From Photorhabdus laumondii subsp. laumondii (lineage in GTDB: Bacteria; Pseudomonadota; Gammaproteobacteria; Enterobacterales; Enterobacteriaceae): a DNA stretch of 64,000 nt. The stretch covers positions 3,410,001 to 3,474,000 of the forward strand of contig NZ_CP024901.1 in the NCBI RefSeq assembly GCF_003343245.1, read 5' to 3'. This document shows, in pieces, positions 51,700-60,716 of this stretch (within the stretch, counting starts at the first letter, position 1; the number at the start of each line of letters is the position of its first letter). Below the pieces are notes generated by a model. It had not been told where the DNA came from. It did no database searches and saw only the letters and a program-made list of their open reading frames with translations. Both the position numbers and the translations under genes were made by a program.

Positions 51700-52025
51700 A
51701 TACATTTCCTTAAATTAAATAACATGATTTCATCATAAACATATTGAACTATCACTAAAGATGATTTCTCATAATTCACATCAATAATAGACTATTCATA
51801 AAAACAACAATGAAATGTTTTTATAACTAAAAAGATTAACTATTTTTATATAATTGGCAACAATCAATAGCCGCCGAATTATAATCAAAACATTCCAAAA
51901 CTCATTATATTCAATTTCATAAATTAATATTTTTCATTTCTTTAAATTTCACCTTCAATTCTTTTTTTAAGTTACGAACATAACATTAAAGTATTTTAAT
52001 TATAACACCAACAAAATGGACTGAG
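51700..52025. repeat. Fibre 1 leader, repeated upstream of other fibres
   Basis: An AT-rich stretch of about 320 bp. It aligns with 53416-53730 (shared blocks such as ATCACTAAAGATGATTTCTC and AACACCAACAAAATGG), and more loosely with the leaders at 54714 and 58140. Each fibre thus carries its own upstream control region. Confidence 0.65.
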
Positions 52026-52054
52026 TAAAAGACCACCTCGCCAAGAGGTGGTCT
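52026..52054 (-). terminator. Strong hairpin terminator between fibre cassettes
   Basis: An 11-bp stem, AAGACCACCTC pairing with GAGGTGGTCTT around GCCAA. On the minus strand it is followed by TTTT. It would end transcripts of the cassette at 52403-53415. Confidence 0.65.
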
Positions 52055-52224
52055 TAGCTGTCATTCCGCAGCTATATCTGTAATGTACTGATTTAAAATC
52101 GTTTGTATAAAATTTATTCATTTATTAATTCTTAATTAAAACAACAAATTACGAATGCGGTGCGGAATGTCGGCTTAGGATAACAACTGAAAATAAAAAT
52201 CATTTATTTTTCCACTGTAAACAT

Positions 52225-52375
52225 ATATCAATATTCTGTTAAAAACCAAAACGTAGAGATTTACTTAGGACATATTTAATAATTAAATCACGTTATAAGC
52301 AATTATCTTACAACAATATTATATGCTGATTTCAAGTCAAATTTGTTAACCCATGTTAACAAAACCATTATAAGA
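52225..52375 (-). pseudogene. Decayed fibre C-terminal segment
   Basis: This non-coding stretch aligns with the gp53-like end of fibre 5 (about 56648-56790): both share CATATATCAATAT/CATATCAATAT, ACAACAATATTATATG/ACAACATTATATG and TTAAC blocks. The frame is gone, so it is the relic of a lost fibre tip. Confidence 0.55.
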
Positions 52376-52402
52376 ATGGCCTGTTTATTCAGGCCACTTT
52401 TA

Positions 52403-52825
52403 TTATTTTGGTTGTTCCGGCCATTCAATATCGGGAGCCAGTGAAATATCAATCCTGTTCAGCATTACTCTATACTTCTTCCATACCAATAGAGCCGCCT
52501 CCTCTTCTTTGGTCGCAATCCTTAAATCAACAGCATCTTGTAATGGTGCTATTTGCTGGCTAGCCTCTACAATAAATTGTTGTTTTTTACTTTCAATATA
52601 CTGCTGCAACTCTTCTCTTGTTGGTGGAGGAATATCAGCCCATTCCGGTAAACCATTTTGACCTGCTATACGATATTTTCCTTCCGGTACATTATTCGCA
52701 GCGTATTCTTGATAAATATCAAGACCAACTTCAATAATATCATCGGGCAATGAACCAGAAGCAATATAATTCTGTTCCAATTCTATAGGATAGAATGAAT
52801 TTGTCTTTGCACTATAAAAATACAT
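52403..52825 (-). CDS. Tail-fibre assembly protein, copy 2
   Basis: A 140-residue Tfa-type chaperone ([20 protein letters not shown]), highly similar to copy 1. It lies 3 bp after fibre 2. The high similarity suggests recent duplication or gene conversion. Confidence 0.88.
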   Translation of the reverse strand: MYFYSAKTNSFYPIELEQNYIASGSLPDDIIEVGLDIYQEYAANNVPEGKYRIAGQNGLPEWADIPPPTREELQQYIESKKQQFIVEASQQIAPLQDAVDLRIATKEEEAALLVWKKYRVMLNRIDISLAPDIEWPEQPK

Positions 52826-52827
52826 AA

Positions 52828-53415
52828 TTAATATCCTATCGCCAAATATCTTACAAAATTACCTGCTAACTGAGATGCACCATTTCTACATGTTACAATA
52901 AATTGGCTTGCAGAAATAGGTAAAGCAGCAACTCCAGTGCCAGAATTTTCAAACTCAGAATATGTTGCAACGATCTGGAAACAAGCATTAGGGAATGGAA
53001 TCGGGAAGTATCTGTAATCATTTATCGCCCCACAGCCATTTGCCTGGCCCCATTGAATAATTATTCCAGTATCACCGCATTTCCACCAACCGTTCACAAC
53101 CTTATTAGCCGTATTCACATTAAGATTACAACACTTGGCAATTTTTTTGTCTAATACGCTTTTGAATTGTGCGGAGATTTTAGTTACATTGCCATCATCC
53201 AAAACATCAGTGCCAGATTCTGTCACAATAAAATCAGCTATAGCAGATGATATAGTTGATGCTTGACGTAATGCCTTATTTAACATGTGATTAGGAATAT
53301 ACTGTCCGTCTTCAAACCCAACAGGCAACCTTGCATATGCTTCATACTCTTGTTGACTGGGCACATTAGCTTTATCACTAATAGCAAAAGCTTTAAAATC
53401 ATTTTTGGCACTCAT
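52828..53415 (-). CDS. Orphan tail fibre 2
   Basis: About 195 residues from [20 protein letters not shown]. Shared N-terminal module, then almost directly the gp53-like C-terminal domain ([20 protein letters not shown]...YLAIGY). The shortest of the five fibres; no middle domain. Its chaperone follows. Confidence 0.87.
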   Translation of the reverse strand: MSAKNDFKAFAISDKANVPSQQEYEAYARLPVGFEDGQYIPNHMLNKALRQASTISSAIADFIVTESGTDVLDDGNVTKISAQFKSVLDKKIAKCCNLNVNTANKVVNGWWKCGDTGIIIQWGQANGCGAINDYRYFPIPFPNACFQIVATYSEFENSGTGVAALPISASQFIVTCRNGASQLAGNFVRYLAIGY

Positions 53416-53948
53416 ATACATCTCCTTAAATTAAATAACATGATTTCATAATAAACAGATTGAATTATCACTAAAGATGATTTCTCTCAACTCACATCGA
53501 TAATAGTCTAGTTTATAAAAATAATAATGAAATATTTTTATAACTAAAATGAGTAACTATTTTTATATAATTGACATCAACAAATAATTCGATATACCGT
53601 AATCAAAAACATCCCCAAAACCATTATATTCAACATTAGAAATTATTATTTATCATATCTTTACTTTTCCCTTCAATTATTTTATCTTTAAGTCACGAAC
53701 ATAACCTTTCAATATACTAATTATAACACCAACAAAATGGCCTGAATAAATAGGCTATCTATTCAGGCCCGTTAACAGCGATTTTTCCTTATCACTTCCC
53801 ATATTATTAATATATAGCCAAAATCCATATTTAAATTCTGGCTATATTCTTAAAGCATTCACCGAGGGATTACTACCTTAATTAGCATCAAATAATCCAA
53901 TAAATAGATACTAACCTAATACTGTCAAAATAATAATTTATCCTTATC
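53416..53948. other. Leader of fibre 2 and spacer
   Basis: The right-left half (53416-53730) is the repeated AT-rich leader. The remainder (53731-53948) has no gene; a hairpin-like GGCCTGAATAAATAGGC sequence at 53740-53770 echoes those near the other cassettes. Confidence 0.55.
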
Positions 53949-54713
53949 TTATACACCTAAATAAATTACCGGTATCATACTAATATTTAGCGGGCGATTT
54001 TCGTCTGCCGTTGGTACTACCTTCGATGCATCAAAAGTAGCATATGCTGAATATCCATGATTACTATGAACCTTCGTTCCCGCAGCAATAACTGTTGCCG
54101 TACTCCTAACACCATAAAATACTCCACTGGTACGAGTAAAAAGCCCATGCCCCTGCCATCCCAGATTACCTGTAATATTTCTAATCGCATCTTCCTGCAT
54201 CACACCAGGTTGCAAACCAGCGCGTACAAATATCCCTCGTCCATCAACAAACAAATTAGGGAGATTGATTTTATCACCAGTCTGTTTAATCCCCCATGCT
54301 GCCTTATATGCATCAGATAAATTATTTAATGCTCTACCAACAACAGAATCAATTAGGTGAACATCACCATTCGCAATATACTCTCCTTTAGCTAAATCTG
54401 ACGCCGGATGTGCAGATAAATAGATATCACCCGGCCGCTTAGCTCCAACATAAAAGACTTTACTTAATTGTGCAGTGAGTTTAGCTATATCACCATCATC
54501 CAAAATATCCTCGCCAGATTGTTCCGCAATAAAATTAGCCAAGACAGATGCCATTATTGACGTTTGACGCAATACTTTATTTAACACATGAGTGGGAACA
54601 CTATATGGTGGAAATCCAGTCGATAATTCCGGAGTCTCTTCATATAGTTGCTGGCTTACCACATTAGAATTATTACTAGTAGAAAAAGCTTTAAAATCAT
54701 TTTTTACGCTCAT
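53949..54713 (-). CDS. Orphan tail fibre 3 with a different tip
   Basis: A 254-residue protein. The N-terminal module (MSVKNDFKAFSTSNNSNVVS) is shared, but the C-terminal part (KRPGDIYLSAHPASDLAKGEYI...NLFVDGRGIFVRAG...RPLNISMIPVIYLGV) is a collar-like tip, not gp53-like. No assembly chaperone follows, which also sets it apart. Confidence 0.85.
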   Translation of the reverse strand: MSVKNDFKAFSTSNNSNVVSQQLYEETPELSTGFPPYSVPTHVLNKVLRQTSIMASVLANFIAEQSGEDILDDGDIAKLTAQLSKVFYVGAKRPGDIYLSAHPASDLAKGEYIANGDVHLIDSVVGRALNNLSDAYKAAWGIKQTGDKINLPNLFVDGRGIFVRAGLQPGVMQEDAIRNITGNLGWQGHGLFTRTSGVFYGVRSTATVIAAGTKVHSNHGYSAYATFDASKVVPTADENRPLNISMIPVIYLGV

Positions 54714-55156
54714 ATATCCCCCTTAGATCAAAGATATTATTTTATAATTAACATATTGGATCATTATATAAATGATTTATACCCGTTATCTTTCAAGTTG
54801 CCTTTTTGTTGGCTGCACTCTCTCACCCCGGTCACATAGTTATCTATGCTCCCGGGGATTCGTTCCCTTGCCGTCGCGAAGCATCTCGAAATCCATAGGG
54901 TATATATTAATTCATGTAGATTAAAATCCAGCTCAAAAAAGCAATAATTAAATATTCTCGCAATTTAGAATGTTAATTATTTTTATAACTGGCTGAAACA
55001 GGCAATTTAATATCAAAAAATTACTCTTATCTCCTCTCTTTAATTTCCTATTGCAAATTTTCTATTTCAAGTTCCAGACTGAATATTTCAGTATCTTCTC
55101 CCCAACATCAACAAAACTATTGGATGAATGCTCTGTTTATTCAAATCATTTTTTCA
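54714..55156. other. Leader of fibre 3 with MITE insertion
   Basis: AT-rich leader related to the other fibre leaders, split by the 123-bp element at 54780-54902. Otherwise no gene seen. Confidence 0.55.
54780..54902 (+). mobile_element. 123-bp MITE-like element, copy 1
   Basis: Flanked by TA duplications. Ends are inverted repeats: TACCCGTTATCTTTCAAG at one side, complement of TACCCTATGGATTTCGAG at the other. The middle contains CCCCGGTCACATAGTT and CTCCCGGGGATTCGTTCC. No coding capacity. Ends and TA target resemble the IS630 element at 48.7 kb. Confidence 0.8.
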
Positions 55157-56572
55157 TTATTTCGGCTGCTCCGGCCACTCAACATCAGGAGCCAATGAAA
55201 TATCAACTTTGCTCAATATTATCCTATATTTCTTCCATTCCAGTAGAGCGGCTTTTTCTGCTTCGGAAGCAACGCCTAAATCAACAGCATCTTGTAGTGG
55301 AGCAACAAGATTATTAACTTTAGTCAATAACTGAGACTTCTCATGTTCTGCTTGCTGTATTAATTCCTCTTTGGTTGCAGCATAAATATTATCAGATTCT
55401 GCTTCCATATTCTCCCCAACAGCCTTGTCAGAAGGTTTATTCAATGAGTTATATTCTTGCGCCCAAGGCGTCCACGGACTATCGTGGAATTGGCTACGCG
55501 TATATACCCGACTGCTGTTATAAACAAAATAACGTTGAATAACGCCTGCTGCTTTCAACACAATAAGCGAACCCGCAAACGGCTCAGGGTAATTCGCGCC
55601 ATTTTTGGCATGAGCATTATACTCTTGATAATAAATCCCAGGTATTTTATAACTATTTAAATCCGCGTTATCACCTAAATTAATCGACTGCCCGGCGAAG
55701 ATATCTTGAGAAGTAATATTGATATCCGCAGCTAACGCTTTTCCATTAATTTTTCGGAGTCCTGTGATATATCGAGCATCAGATTCTGCTTTTGCATATG
55801 CTCCCACTTCTCCAGCAGTAGGTCTATTCAGTGTGTTATATTCTTGCGTCCAAGGCGTCCACGGGCTTTCATGAAATTGACTACGTGTATATACCCGACT
55901 GCTGTTATAGACAAAATAACGTTGAATAACCCCGGCCGCTTTCAATACAACCAACGAACCAGCGAACGACTCAGGATAATTATTACCATTTTTGGCATGA
56001 GCATTATACTCTTGGTGATAAATCCCCGGTATTTTATAATTATCCAAATTGGCATTGTCACCTAAACTATGCGCCTGCCCGGCAAGGATATCCTGAGAAG
56101 TAATATTAATATCCTCAGTTAATACTTTCCCATTAACTTTTCGGGTATTTGGTATTCTGGTATTAATACTTTCACGTAATGAATTTATTATTTCCTGAAC
56201 CAACTTTTGCGTAACCGCTAATGTATCACTATTACCCACTACATCGGTAAGCTGAACAATACCTTTTCGTGTTAATGAGGCATTTGGAACTTCTGCTGCA
56301 ATTTTTTGCTCTAAGGCCCTATTTAGTTGATCGGTAAGTTTAGCTATATTACCATCATCCAAAATATCATTACCAGATTGTGTCGCGATAAAATTAGCTA
56401 CCACAGATGATATTGTTGACGATTGACGTAATACCTTATTTAACAGATTAACCGGAATATTATCTGGTGGAAATCCAATCTGTAAGCTCTGGTTTTCTTC
56501 ATACTTTACTTGGCTTACTACATTAGCGTTATCACTAATAGAAAAAGCCTTAAAATCATTTTTGGCACTCAT
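55157..56572 (-). CDS. Orphan tail fibre 4 fused to an assembly-type tail
   Basis: About 471 residues from [20 protein letters not shown]. Shared N-terminal module, then two pyocin-knob-like repeats (about residues 160-270 and 280-390; IPGIYHQEYNAHAKNGNNYP and SQFHESPWTPWTQEY type). The end (about 395-471) is the C-terminal half of a Tfa chaperone ([18 protein letters not shown]). So the fibre tip and the chaperone start were probably deleted together. Confidence 0.85.
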   Translation of the reverse strand: MSAKNDFKAFSISDNANVVSQVKYEENQSLQIGFPPDNIPVNLLNKVLRQSSTISSVVANFIATQSGNDILDDGNIAKLTDQLNRALEQKIAAEVPNASLTRKGIVQLTDVVGNSDTLAVTQKLVQEIINSLRESINTRIPNTRKVNGKVLTEDINITSQDILAGQAHSLGDNANLDNYKIPGIYHQEYNAHAKNGNNYPESFAGSLVVLKAAGVIQRYFVYNSSRVYTRSQFHESPWTPWTQEYNTLNRPTAGEVGAYAKAESDARYITGLRKINGKALAADINITSQDIFAGQSINLGDNADLNSYKIPGIYYQEYNAHAKNGANYPEPFAGSLIVLKAAGVIQRYFVYNSSRVYTRSQFHDSPWTPWAQEYNSLNKPSDKAVGENMEAESDNIYAATKEELIQQAEHEKSQLLTKVNNLVAPLQDAVDLGVASEAEKAALLEWKKYRIILSKVDISLAPDVEWPEQPK

Positions 56573-57700
56573 ATACAATCCTCAAATTGAATCATATTAT
56601 TTTGAGAGGAAATTCAAAAATAAAAACATCTATTTTTGCATTGCAAATTACATATCAATATCCTATTGCAAACCAGAATGCAGAGCTTTCAGTCTCGTAT
56701 GCCCAATAACTAAATCCTGTTACAGACAATTGTCTTGCAACAACATTATATGATGATTCCAGGTTAGATTTATCACTTAATGTTAACGAAACATTTACAC
56801 AAGCATTAGGAAACTGAATAGGAAAATTAACTGGTGTATCATGTGCAGCCCAATTTACAATCCCCCACTGATAAATTACCCCTGTATCCCCACACTTCCA
56901 CCAACCATTCACTGATTTCAACGCTGTATTTTTATTTCCTTTAGCATTAACGAGGTTATCGACTTCTGCTTTTGTATACCCGCTAATAACCCTGTCAGCA
57001 GGTTTATTCAATGTGTTATATTCTTGAGCCCAAGGTGTCCAAGCATTATCATGGAATTGGCTACGTGTATATACACGACTACTATTATAGACAAAATAAC
57101 GTTGAATAATTCCAGCCGCTTTCAACACAATAAGCGAACCCGAAAGCGGTTCAGGGTAATTGACGCCATTTTTAGCATGAGCATTATAATCCTGATAATA
57201 AATCCCTGGTGTTTTACAGTGATCCAAATTTACATTATCACCTAAACTAATTGCCTGCCCATTCAAAATATCCTGAGAAGTAATAGTGACATCCGTAGCT
57301 AAAGATTTTCCATTCACCCTGCGAATTCCCGCAATATATCGAGAATCAGATTCTATTTTTGTATATGCGCCAATCTCATCAGCCGTCGGTTTATTCAGCG
57401 TATTATACTCTCTCGTCCAAGGTGTCCACGGATTATCATGAAACTGACTACGTGTATATACTCGACTACTATTATAGACAAAATAGCGTTGAACCGTCCC
57501 AGCCGATTTCAATACAACAAGAGCGCCGGCAAGAAATTCAGGATAATTAAGGCCATTTTTGGCATGAGCATCATATTCTTGATGATAAATTCCCGGTATT
57601 TTGTAGCTATTTAAATCTGCCTTATCACCTAAACTAATCGCCTGCCCACCCAAAATATCCTGAGAAGTAATGGTGATATCTTCAGACAGTAATTTTCCAT
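55430..57700 (-). repeat. Four pyocin-knob-like repeat units in fibres 4 and 5
   Basis: The segment KINGK-LxxDInITSQDI...YxQEYNAHAKNG...LxVLKAAGxIQRYFVYNSSRVYTRSQFH...PWxxEYNxLNxP occurs twice in each of the two fibres, at roughly 380-bp period. The units are very similar at the DNA level, so recombination between them is possible. Confidence 0.8.
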
Positions 57701-58139
57701 TAATTTTTCGGGTATTGGATACCTTAGCATTAATACTTTCACGCAATGAGTTTACTATTTCCTGAGCAAGCTTTTGCGTAACCGCTAATGTGTCACTATC
57801 GCCCAGTACATTAGTAAGCTGAACAATGCCTTTTTGTGTTAATGAAGCATTAGGAACTTCTGTTGTAATTTTTTGTTTTAAAGCCTTACTTAATTGCTCG
57901 GTAAGTTTAGCTACATCTCCATCATCCAGAACATCACCGCCAGATTGTGTCGCAATAAAATTAGCCACGACAGATGCGATTGTTGACGATTGACGTAATA
58001 CTTTGTTTAGCAGATTACTCGTAATATTATCTGGTGGAAACCCCGCCTGCAAACTCTGATCTTTTTCATACTTCTCTTGACTCACTACATTAGCATTGTT
58101 ACTAATAGAAAAAGCCTTAAAATCATTTTTAGTACTCAT
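56655..58139 (-). CDS. Orphan tail fibre 5
   Basis: About 494 residues from MSTKNDFKAFSISNNANVVS. N-terminal module, two pyocin-knob-like repeats (KIPGIYHQEYDAHAKNGLNY and TPGIYYQDYNAHAKNGVNYP types), then the gp53-like C-terminal domain ([20 protein letters not shown]...FAIGY). The full-length form of the family. It is 82 bp upstream of fibre 4 without a repeated leader between. Confidence 0.88.
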   Translation of the reverse strand: MSTKNDFKAFSISNNANVVSQEKYEKDQSLQAGFPPDNITSNLLNKVLRQSSTIASVVANFIATQSGGDVLDDGDVAKLTEQLSKALKQKITTEVPNASLTQKGIVQLTNVLGDSDTLAVTQKLAQEIVNSLRESINAKVSNTRKINGKLLSEDITITSQDILGGQAISLGDKADLNSYKIPGIYHQEYDAHAKNGLNYPEFLAGALVVLKSAGTVQRYFVYNSSRVYTRSQFHDNPWTPWTREYNTLNKPTADEIGAYTKIESDSRYIAGIRRVNGKSLATDVTITSQDILNGQAISLGDNVNLDHCKTPGIYYQDYNAHAKNGVNYPEPLSGSLIVLKAAGIIQRYFVYNSSRVYTRSQFHDNAWTPWAQEYNTLNKPADRVISGYTKAEVDNLVNAKGNKNTALKSVNGWWKCGDTGVIYQWGIVNWAAHDTPVNFPIQFPNACVNVSLTLSDKSNLESSYNVVARQLSVTGFSYWAYETESSAFWFAIGY

Positions 58140-58448
58140 ATACACCCCTTAGATTAAATATTATAATTAATATATTGAATTATTATTAAAGTAATCACTC
58201 ATAATTTACAGCAGCCATAGTTTAATTCATAAAAATAATAATAAAATGTTCTTCTAACTTAGAAGAATAATTATTTTTATATCATTGACGGCAAGAAAAA
58301 AACCAACAAACTTCAACTGAGAATATATTCATAGCATTCATATTCAACATCTAAAATTATTTCACTTTGTCATTACTTATTTTATATTTCATATTCCAAA
58401 TTAAATTTTTTAGCATTATAACTCCAGCACAAATAAAACCACGGTATA
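58140..58448. other. Leader of fibre 5
   Basis: AT-rich leader that aligns with those of the other fibres (TTAAATA...TTCATAAAAATAATAATAAAATG blocks). No coding frame of note. Confidence 0.5.
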
Positions 58449-58480
58449 TACCCGCTATCTTTCAAGTTGCCTCTTTTTCA
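58449..58480 (+). mobile_element. Solo end of the 123-bp element
   Basis: TACCCGCTATCTTTCAAGTT followed by GCCTCTTTTTC repeats the left end of the 123-bp MITE, but the rest is missing. A remnant left by decay or imprecise loss. Confidence 0.6.
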
Positions 58481-58642
58481 GATTTATTAAATAAATAATA
58501 TAAAAACAATAATCACAAGTATTTTTATTACAACTCATCAATTAAAATGGATGAAAATAAATTTATTATAGTACAGAGGTACTTTTAACATTGTTGTAAA
58601 CACATTTTCTATTTTTTACACGATTTTTTATTGGATCAAAGT

Positions 58643-58660
58643 GCAGTCTAAATAGACTGC
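58643..58660. repeat. 18-bp perfect palindrome
   Basis: GCAGTCTAAATAGACTGC is a perfect inverted repeat in non-coding DNA. No uridine tract follows on either strand. It could be a protein site; purpose unknown. Confidence 0.4.
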
Positions 58661-58984
58661 GCCTTCTCAATAATATGTCAAAATCATATAACTTTATTTC
58701 TACTTTGGTGGCTTAAACTAATTAACATCAAAAATGAGAGGAGTATCTTTAAACCCTTTCAATACGGCTTTGTCTCACTAGATTGATGCCAAACCGATAA
58801 CGACTGCTTAGCTATCATGTTCCATTGTCCTCTCATGTAACAACTGCCAACTGCATTTGTAATCTTAAAAGCAATTGTCAGTCATATCGCTTGGTATCCT
58901 CTCCCCGCAAGATACGCTCACTTCATCACCTAAAACACCCGACACAAAATTATTTTAATCTTTAAAATAATTTTTAAAAACTGC

Positions 58985-59049
58985 TTGACTCTGAAGTTTT
59001 TCTGATTAAAATCTCAGCCACAATTTAGATTTTCGTGAAACAAATCACA
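58985..59049 (+). promoter_or_regulatory. Candidate promoter and CRP-like site before a small ORF
   Basis: TTGACT (58985-58990) and TAAAAT (59007-59012) with 16 bp spacing. CGTGA-AACAAA-TCACA (59034-59049) fits the CRP consensus TGTGA-N6-TCACA, placed downstream of the predicted start where it would hinder transcription, or upstream of an unseen second promoter. Confidence 0.5.
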
Positions 59050-59073
59050 CTTTACCAATAAAGAGAATTCATC

Positions 59074-59148
59074 ATGAAATCTGTTACATCTTTCATATCA
59101 AGTGTTCATAGTGTCGTTGTCTACTTGTCAACACCTTGCTTTCTGTAA
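59074..59148 (+). CDS. 24-residue peptide, possible leader peptide
   Basis: The frame is MKSVTSFISSVHSVVVYLST, then PCFL, starting 8 nt after AGAGAATT. It is hydrophobic and ends just before a terminator hairpin. No plus-strand gene follows for over 1 kb, so it is either a stand-alone small protein or a small RNA that happens to contain a frame. Confidence 0.4.
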   Translation: MKSVTSFISSVHSVVVYLSTPCFL

Positions 59149-59174
59149 GTCTGCTTTTTAACCGATGCGTGAAA

Positions 59175-59200
59175 GGCCAGTTTCCAAGCTGGCTTTTATT
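59175..59200 (+). terminator. Terminator after the small ORF
   Basis: GCCAG-TTTCCAAG-CTGGC followed by TTTTATT. Ends the short transcript that begins near 59020. Confidence 0.7.
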
Positions 59201-59324
59201 AGCCTAAGAGATTCAATATTGGAGGTAAATAAGCAATCGATAAATAAAAACTCTGCTACTAAATCATTTATCATATATTCTCAGCCTAATAGCCAAGAAT
59301 ATATGAAATAACAACCAACAGATA

Positions 59325-59963
59325 TTAATAATTCAACGCATCGAGAAGTCGTTTCTTCAATGATGCAACATCATCCACACTATTTTGAACCAGCAGAGTA
59401 AGATTAGCTATATCACTTTCCAGAGATTGAACCTTCTCTTCCAATTCCTTATTCTTTGCATCTAATAATATATCAATCCTTGCCGATTCAGCATGTAACT
59501 GCTGACCATTAACCGCCTCAGTACTGTGATTTGAAATCTCCCCAGCCGCAACATGTATAATCTTACGTTCATGGCCGGTTTTTCCTACAGAAACAACATT
59601 CGGTTTATTAGCAATAGAATCTGCACCTAATGCAATGCTCCCTTTTTCTGTTGCAGAAGCGTGTTGACCAATCGCCACGGCCTGAGCCGCACTCGCCGTC
59701 ACCTTTTGTCCCAAAGCGATAGAAGCCAAGCCATTGGATACAGAATCAGCCCCAATCGCAATAGGCCAAATGACTTTCGTATCACCTTGTTTACCCGCAA
59801 TTTGATTTTGCCCAATGGCAATAGCCGCTTCACTGATGGTTTTAGAATTTCGGGGTGAAGCACCAATTGCGATAGAATGTATTGCCGGCGCTTCTGCATG
59901 TCCAAGTACAACTGAATCTTTACCAGTTGTTTGTTCAGCTATATCGGTATTTTCAATAGACAT
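59325..59963 (-). CDS. YadA-head-like protein without signal peptide or anchor
   Basis: A 212-residue protein. Residues about 20-125 carry YadA/Hia-type head repeats (AIAIGQNQIAGK, SIALGQKVTASA, AVAIGQHASATE, SIALGADSIANK). Neck-like NHSTEAVNGQQLH follows, then a coiled coil (KELEEKVQSLESDIANLTLL) to the end. Trimeric autotransporters need a signal peptide and a membrane barrel; both are absent. Ribosome site AAGAGG is present. It may be a tail-fibre-like trimer used with the neighbouring fibres. Confidence 0.85.
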   Translation of the reverse strand: MSIENTDIAEQTTGKDSVVLGHAEAPAIHSIAIGASPRNSKTISEAAIAIGQNQIAGKQGDTKVIWPIAIGADSVSNGLASIALGQKVTASAAQAVAIGQHASATEKGSIALGADSIANKPNVVSVGKTGHERKIIHVAAGEISNHSTEAVNGQQLHAESARIDILLDAKNKELEEKVQSLESDIANLTLLVQNSVDDVASLKKRLLDALNY

Positions 59964-60405
59964 ATTAAACCTCTTAATTTATAAATTAAATAACCATGCG
60001 TTGTTTGAAACTTAATACAGTGTGCGACAAAATATGATATGGATTACGTGAACTCGTTTCACATATCAAAACTTAAATTAACGTTATATCTATTCCGTCG
60101 ACAATATTAGATATAAATCCCAACTTGTAAATAAATTAAAATTATTGGATAGTGGAATATATTGTATGGAATTTATTTCATGTATTATCAAGCTTTATGG
60201 AATATATATCCAATAAAGTTCATCATAACCAATTAATTAATCACCTCAATATTAATTGGTTTTTATATACTTAATCCAAGTAAACATAGGAGAAAACTTT
60301 ATTATTAACCTTAAATTATTTGAAAAATAATTATCCAGTATACTTTTAACACCCAAAAATATAATCACATTTGGCTAATTATAATTTTAATAATAAATAC
60401 TCTCA
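59964..60405. other. Intergenic, AT-rich
   Basis: No gene, RNA or clear repeat. AT-rich throughout, particularly 60150-60400. Contains the divergent upstream regions of the YadA-like gene and the small operon at 60406. Confidence 0.5.
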
Positions 60406-60716
60406 ATGAAAATTTTTACCACTGATGATTTCGCAGATTTCATGGACAACAATTCACTAACTCAAGATATTCCCAATAAACTGTTGAAAGTTTATAATCT
60501 ATTAGCCAAAAAATTTGTTAATATCAATAATAGTAATCTTGAAGACAACTTATACCCTATGGATTTCAAGATGCATCGCGGCGGCAAGGGAGCGAATCCC
60601 CGGGAGCATAGATAACTATGTGACCGGGGTGAGAGAGTGCAGCCAACAAAGAGGCAACTTGAAAGATGACGGGTATATCATCTGATTTATTAATCGAGGT
60701 AACATATAATGAATAA
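60406..60716 (+). pseudogene. Small gene truncated by a MITE
   Basis: An intact beginning (MKIFTTDDFADFMDNNSLTQ...NNSNLEDNL) is cut at codon 49 by the element at 60553. Removing the element and one TA continues the frame as SSDLLIEVTYNE to a stop at 60714-60716, which overlaps the next ATG. Ancestral length about 61 residues. Currently it reads into the element and stops at 60615. Confidence 0.65.
60553..60675 (-). mobile_element. 123-bp MITE-like element, copy 2
   Basis: Same length as copy 1, in the opposite orientation, with TA duplications on both sides (60551-60552, 60676-60677). One end reads TACCCTATGGATTTCAAG. It lies within the small gene above. Confidence 0.8.

Noticed and set aside
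50359..58139. Phage-tail-like toxin-injection (PVC) locus
   Set aside because: Only fibres and assembly chaperones are present; no sheath, tube, baseplate or ATPase genes are near.
51700..58448. CRISPR array in the repetitive AT-rich region
   Set aside because: The repeats are long, irregular gene leaders and coding repeats, without regularly spaced short repeats or cas genes.
58643..58660. Terminator at the 18-bp palindrome
   Set aside because: There is no uridine tract on either strand.
60406..60716. RelE/HigB toxin
   Set aside because: The start MKIFTTDDFADFM is vaguely like RelE-type proteins, but the rest of the sequence does not follow that family.
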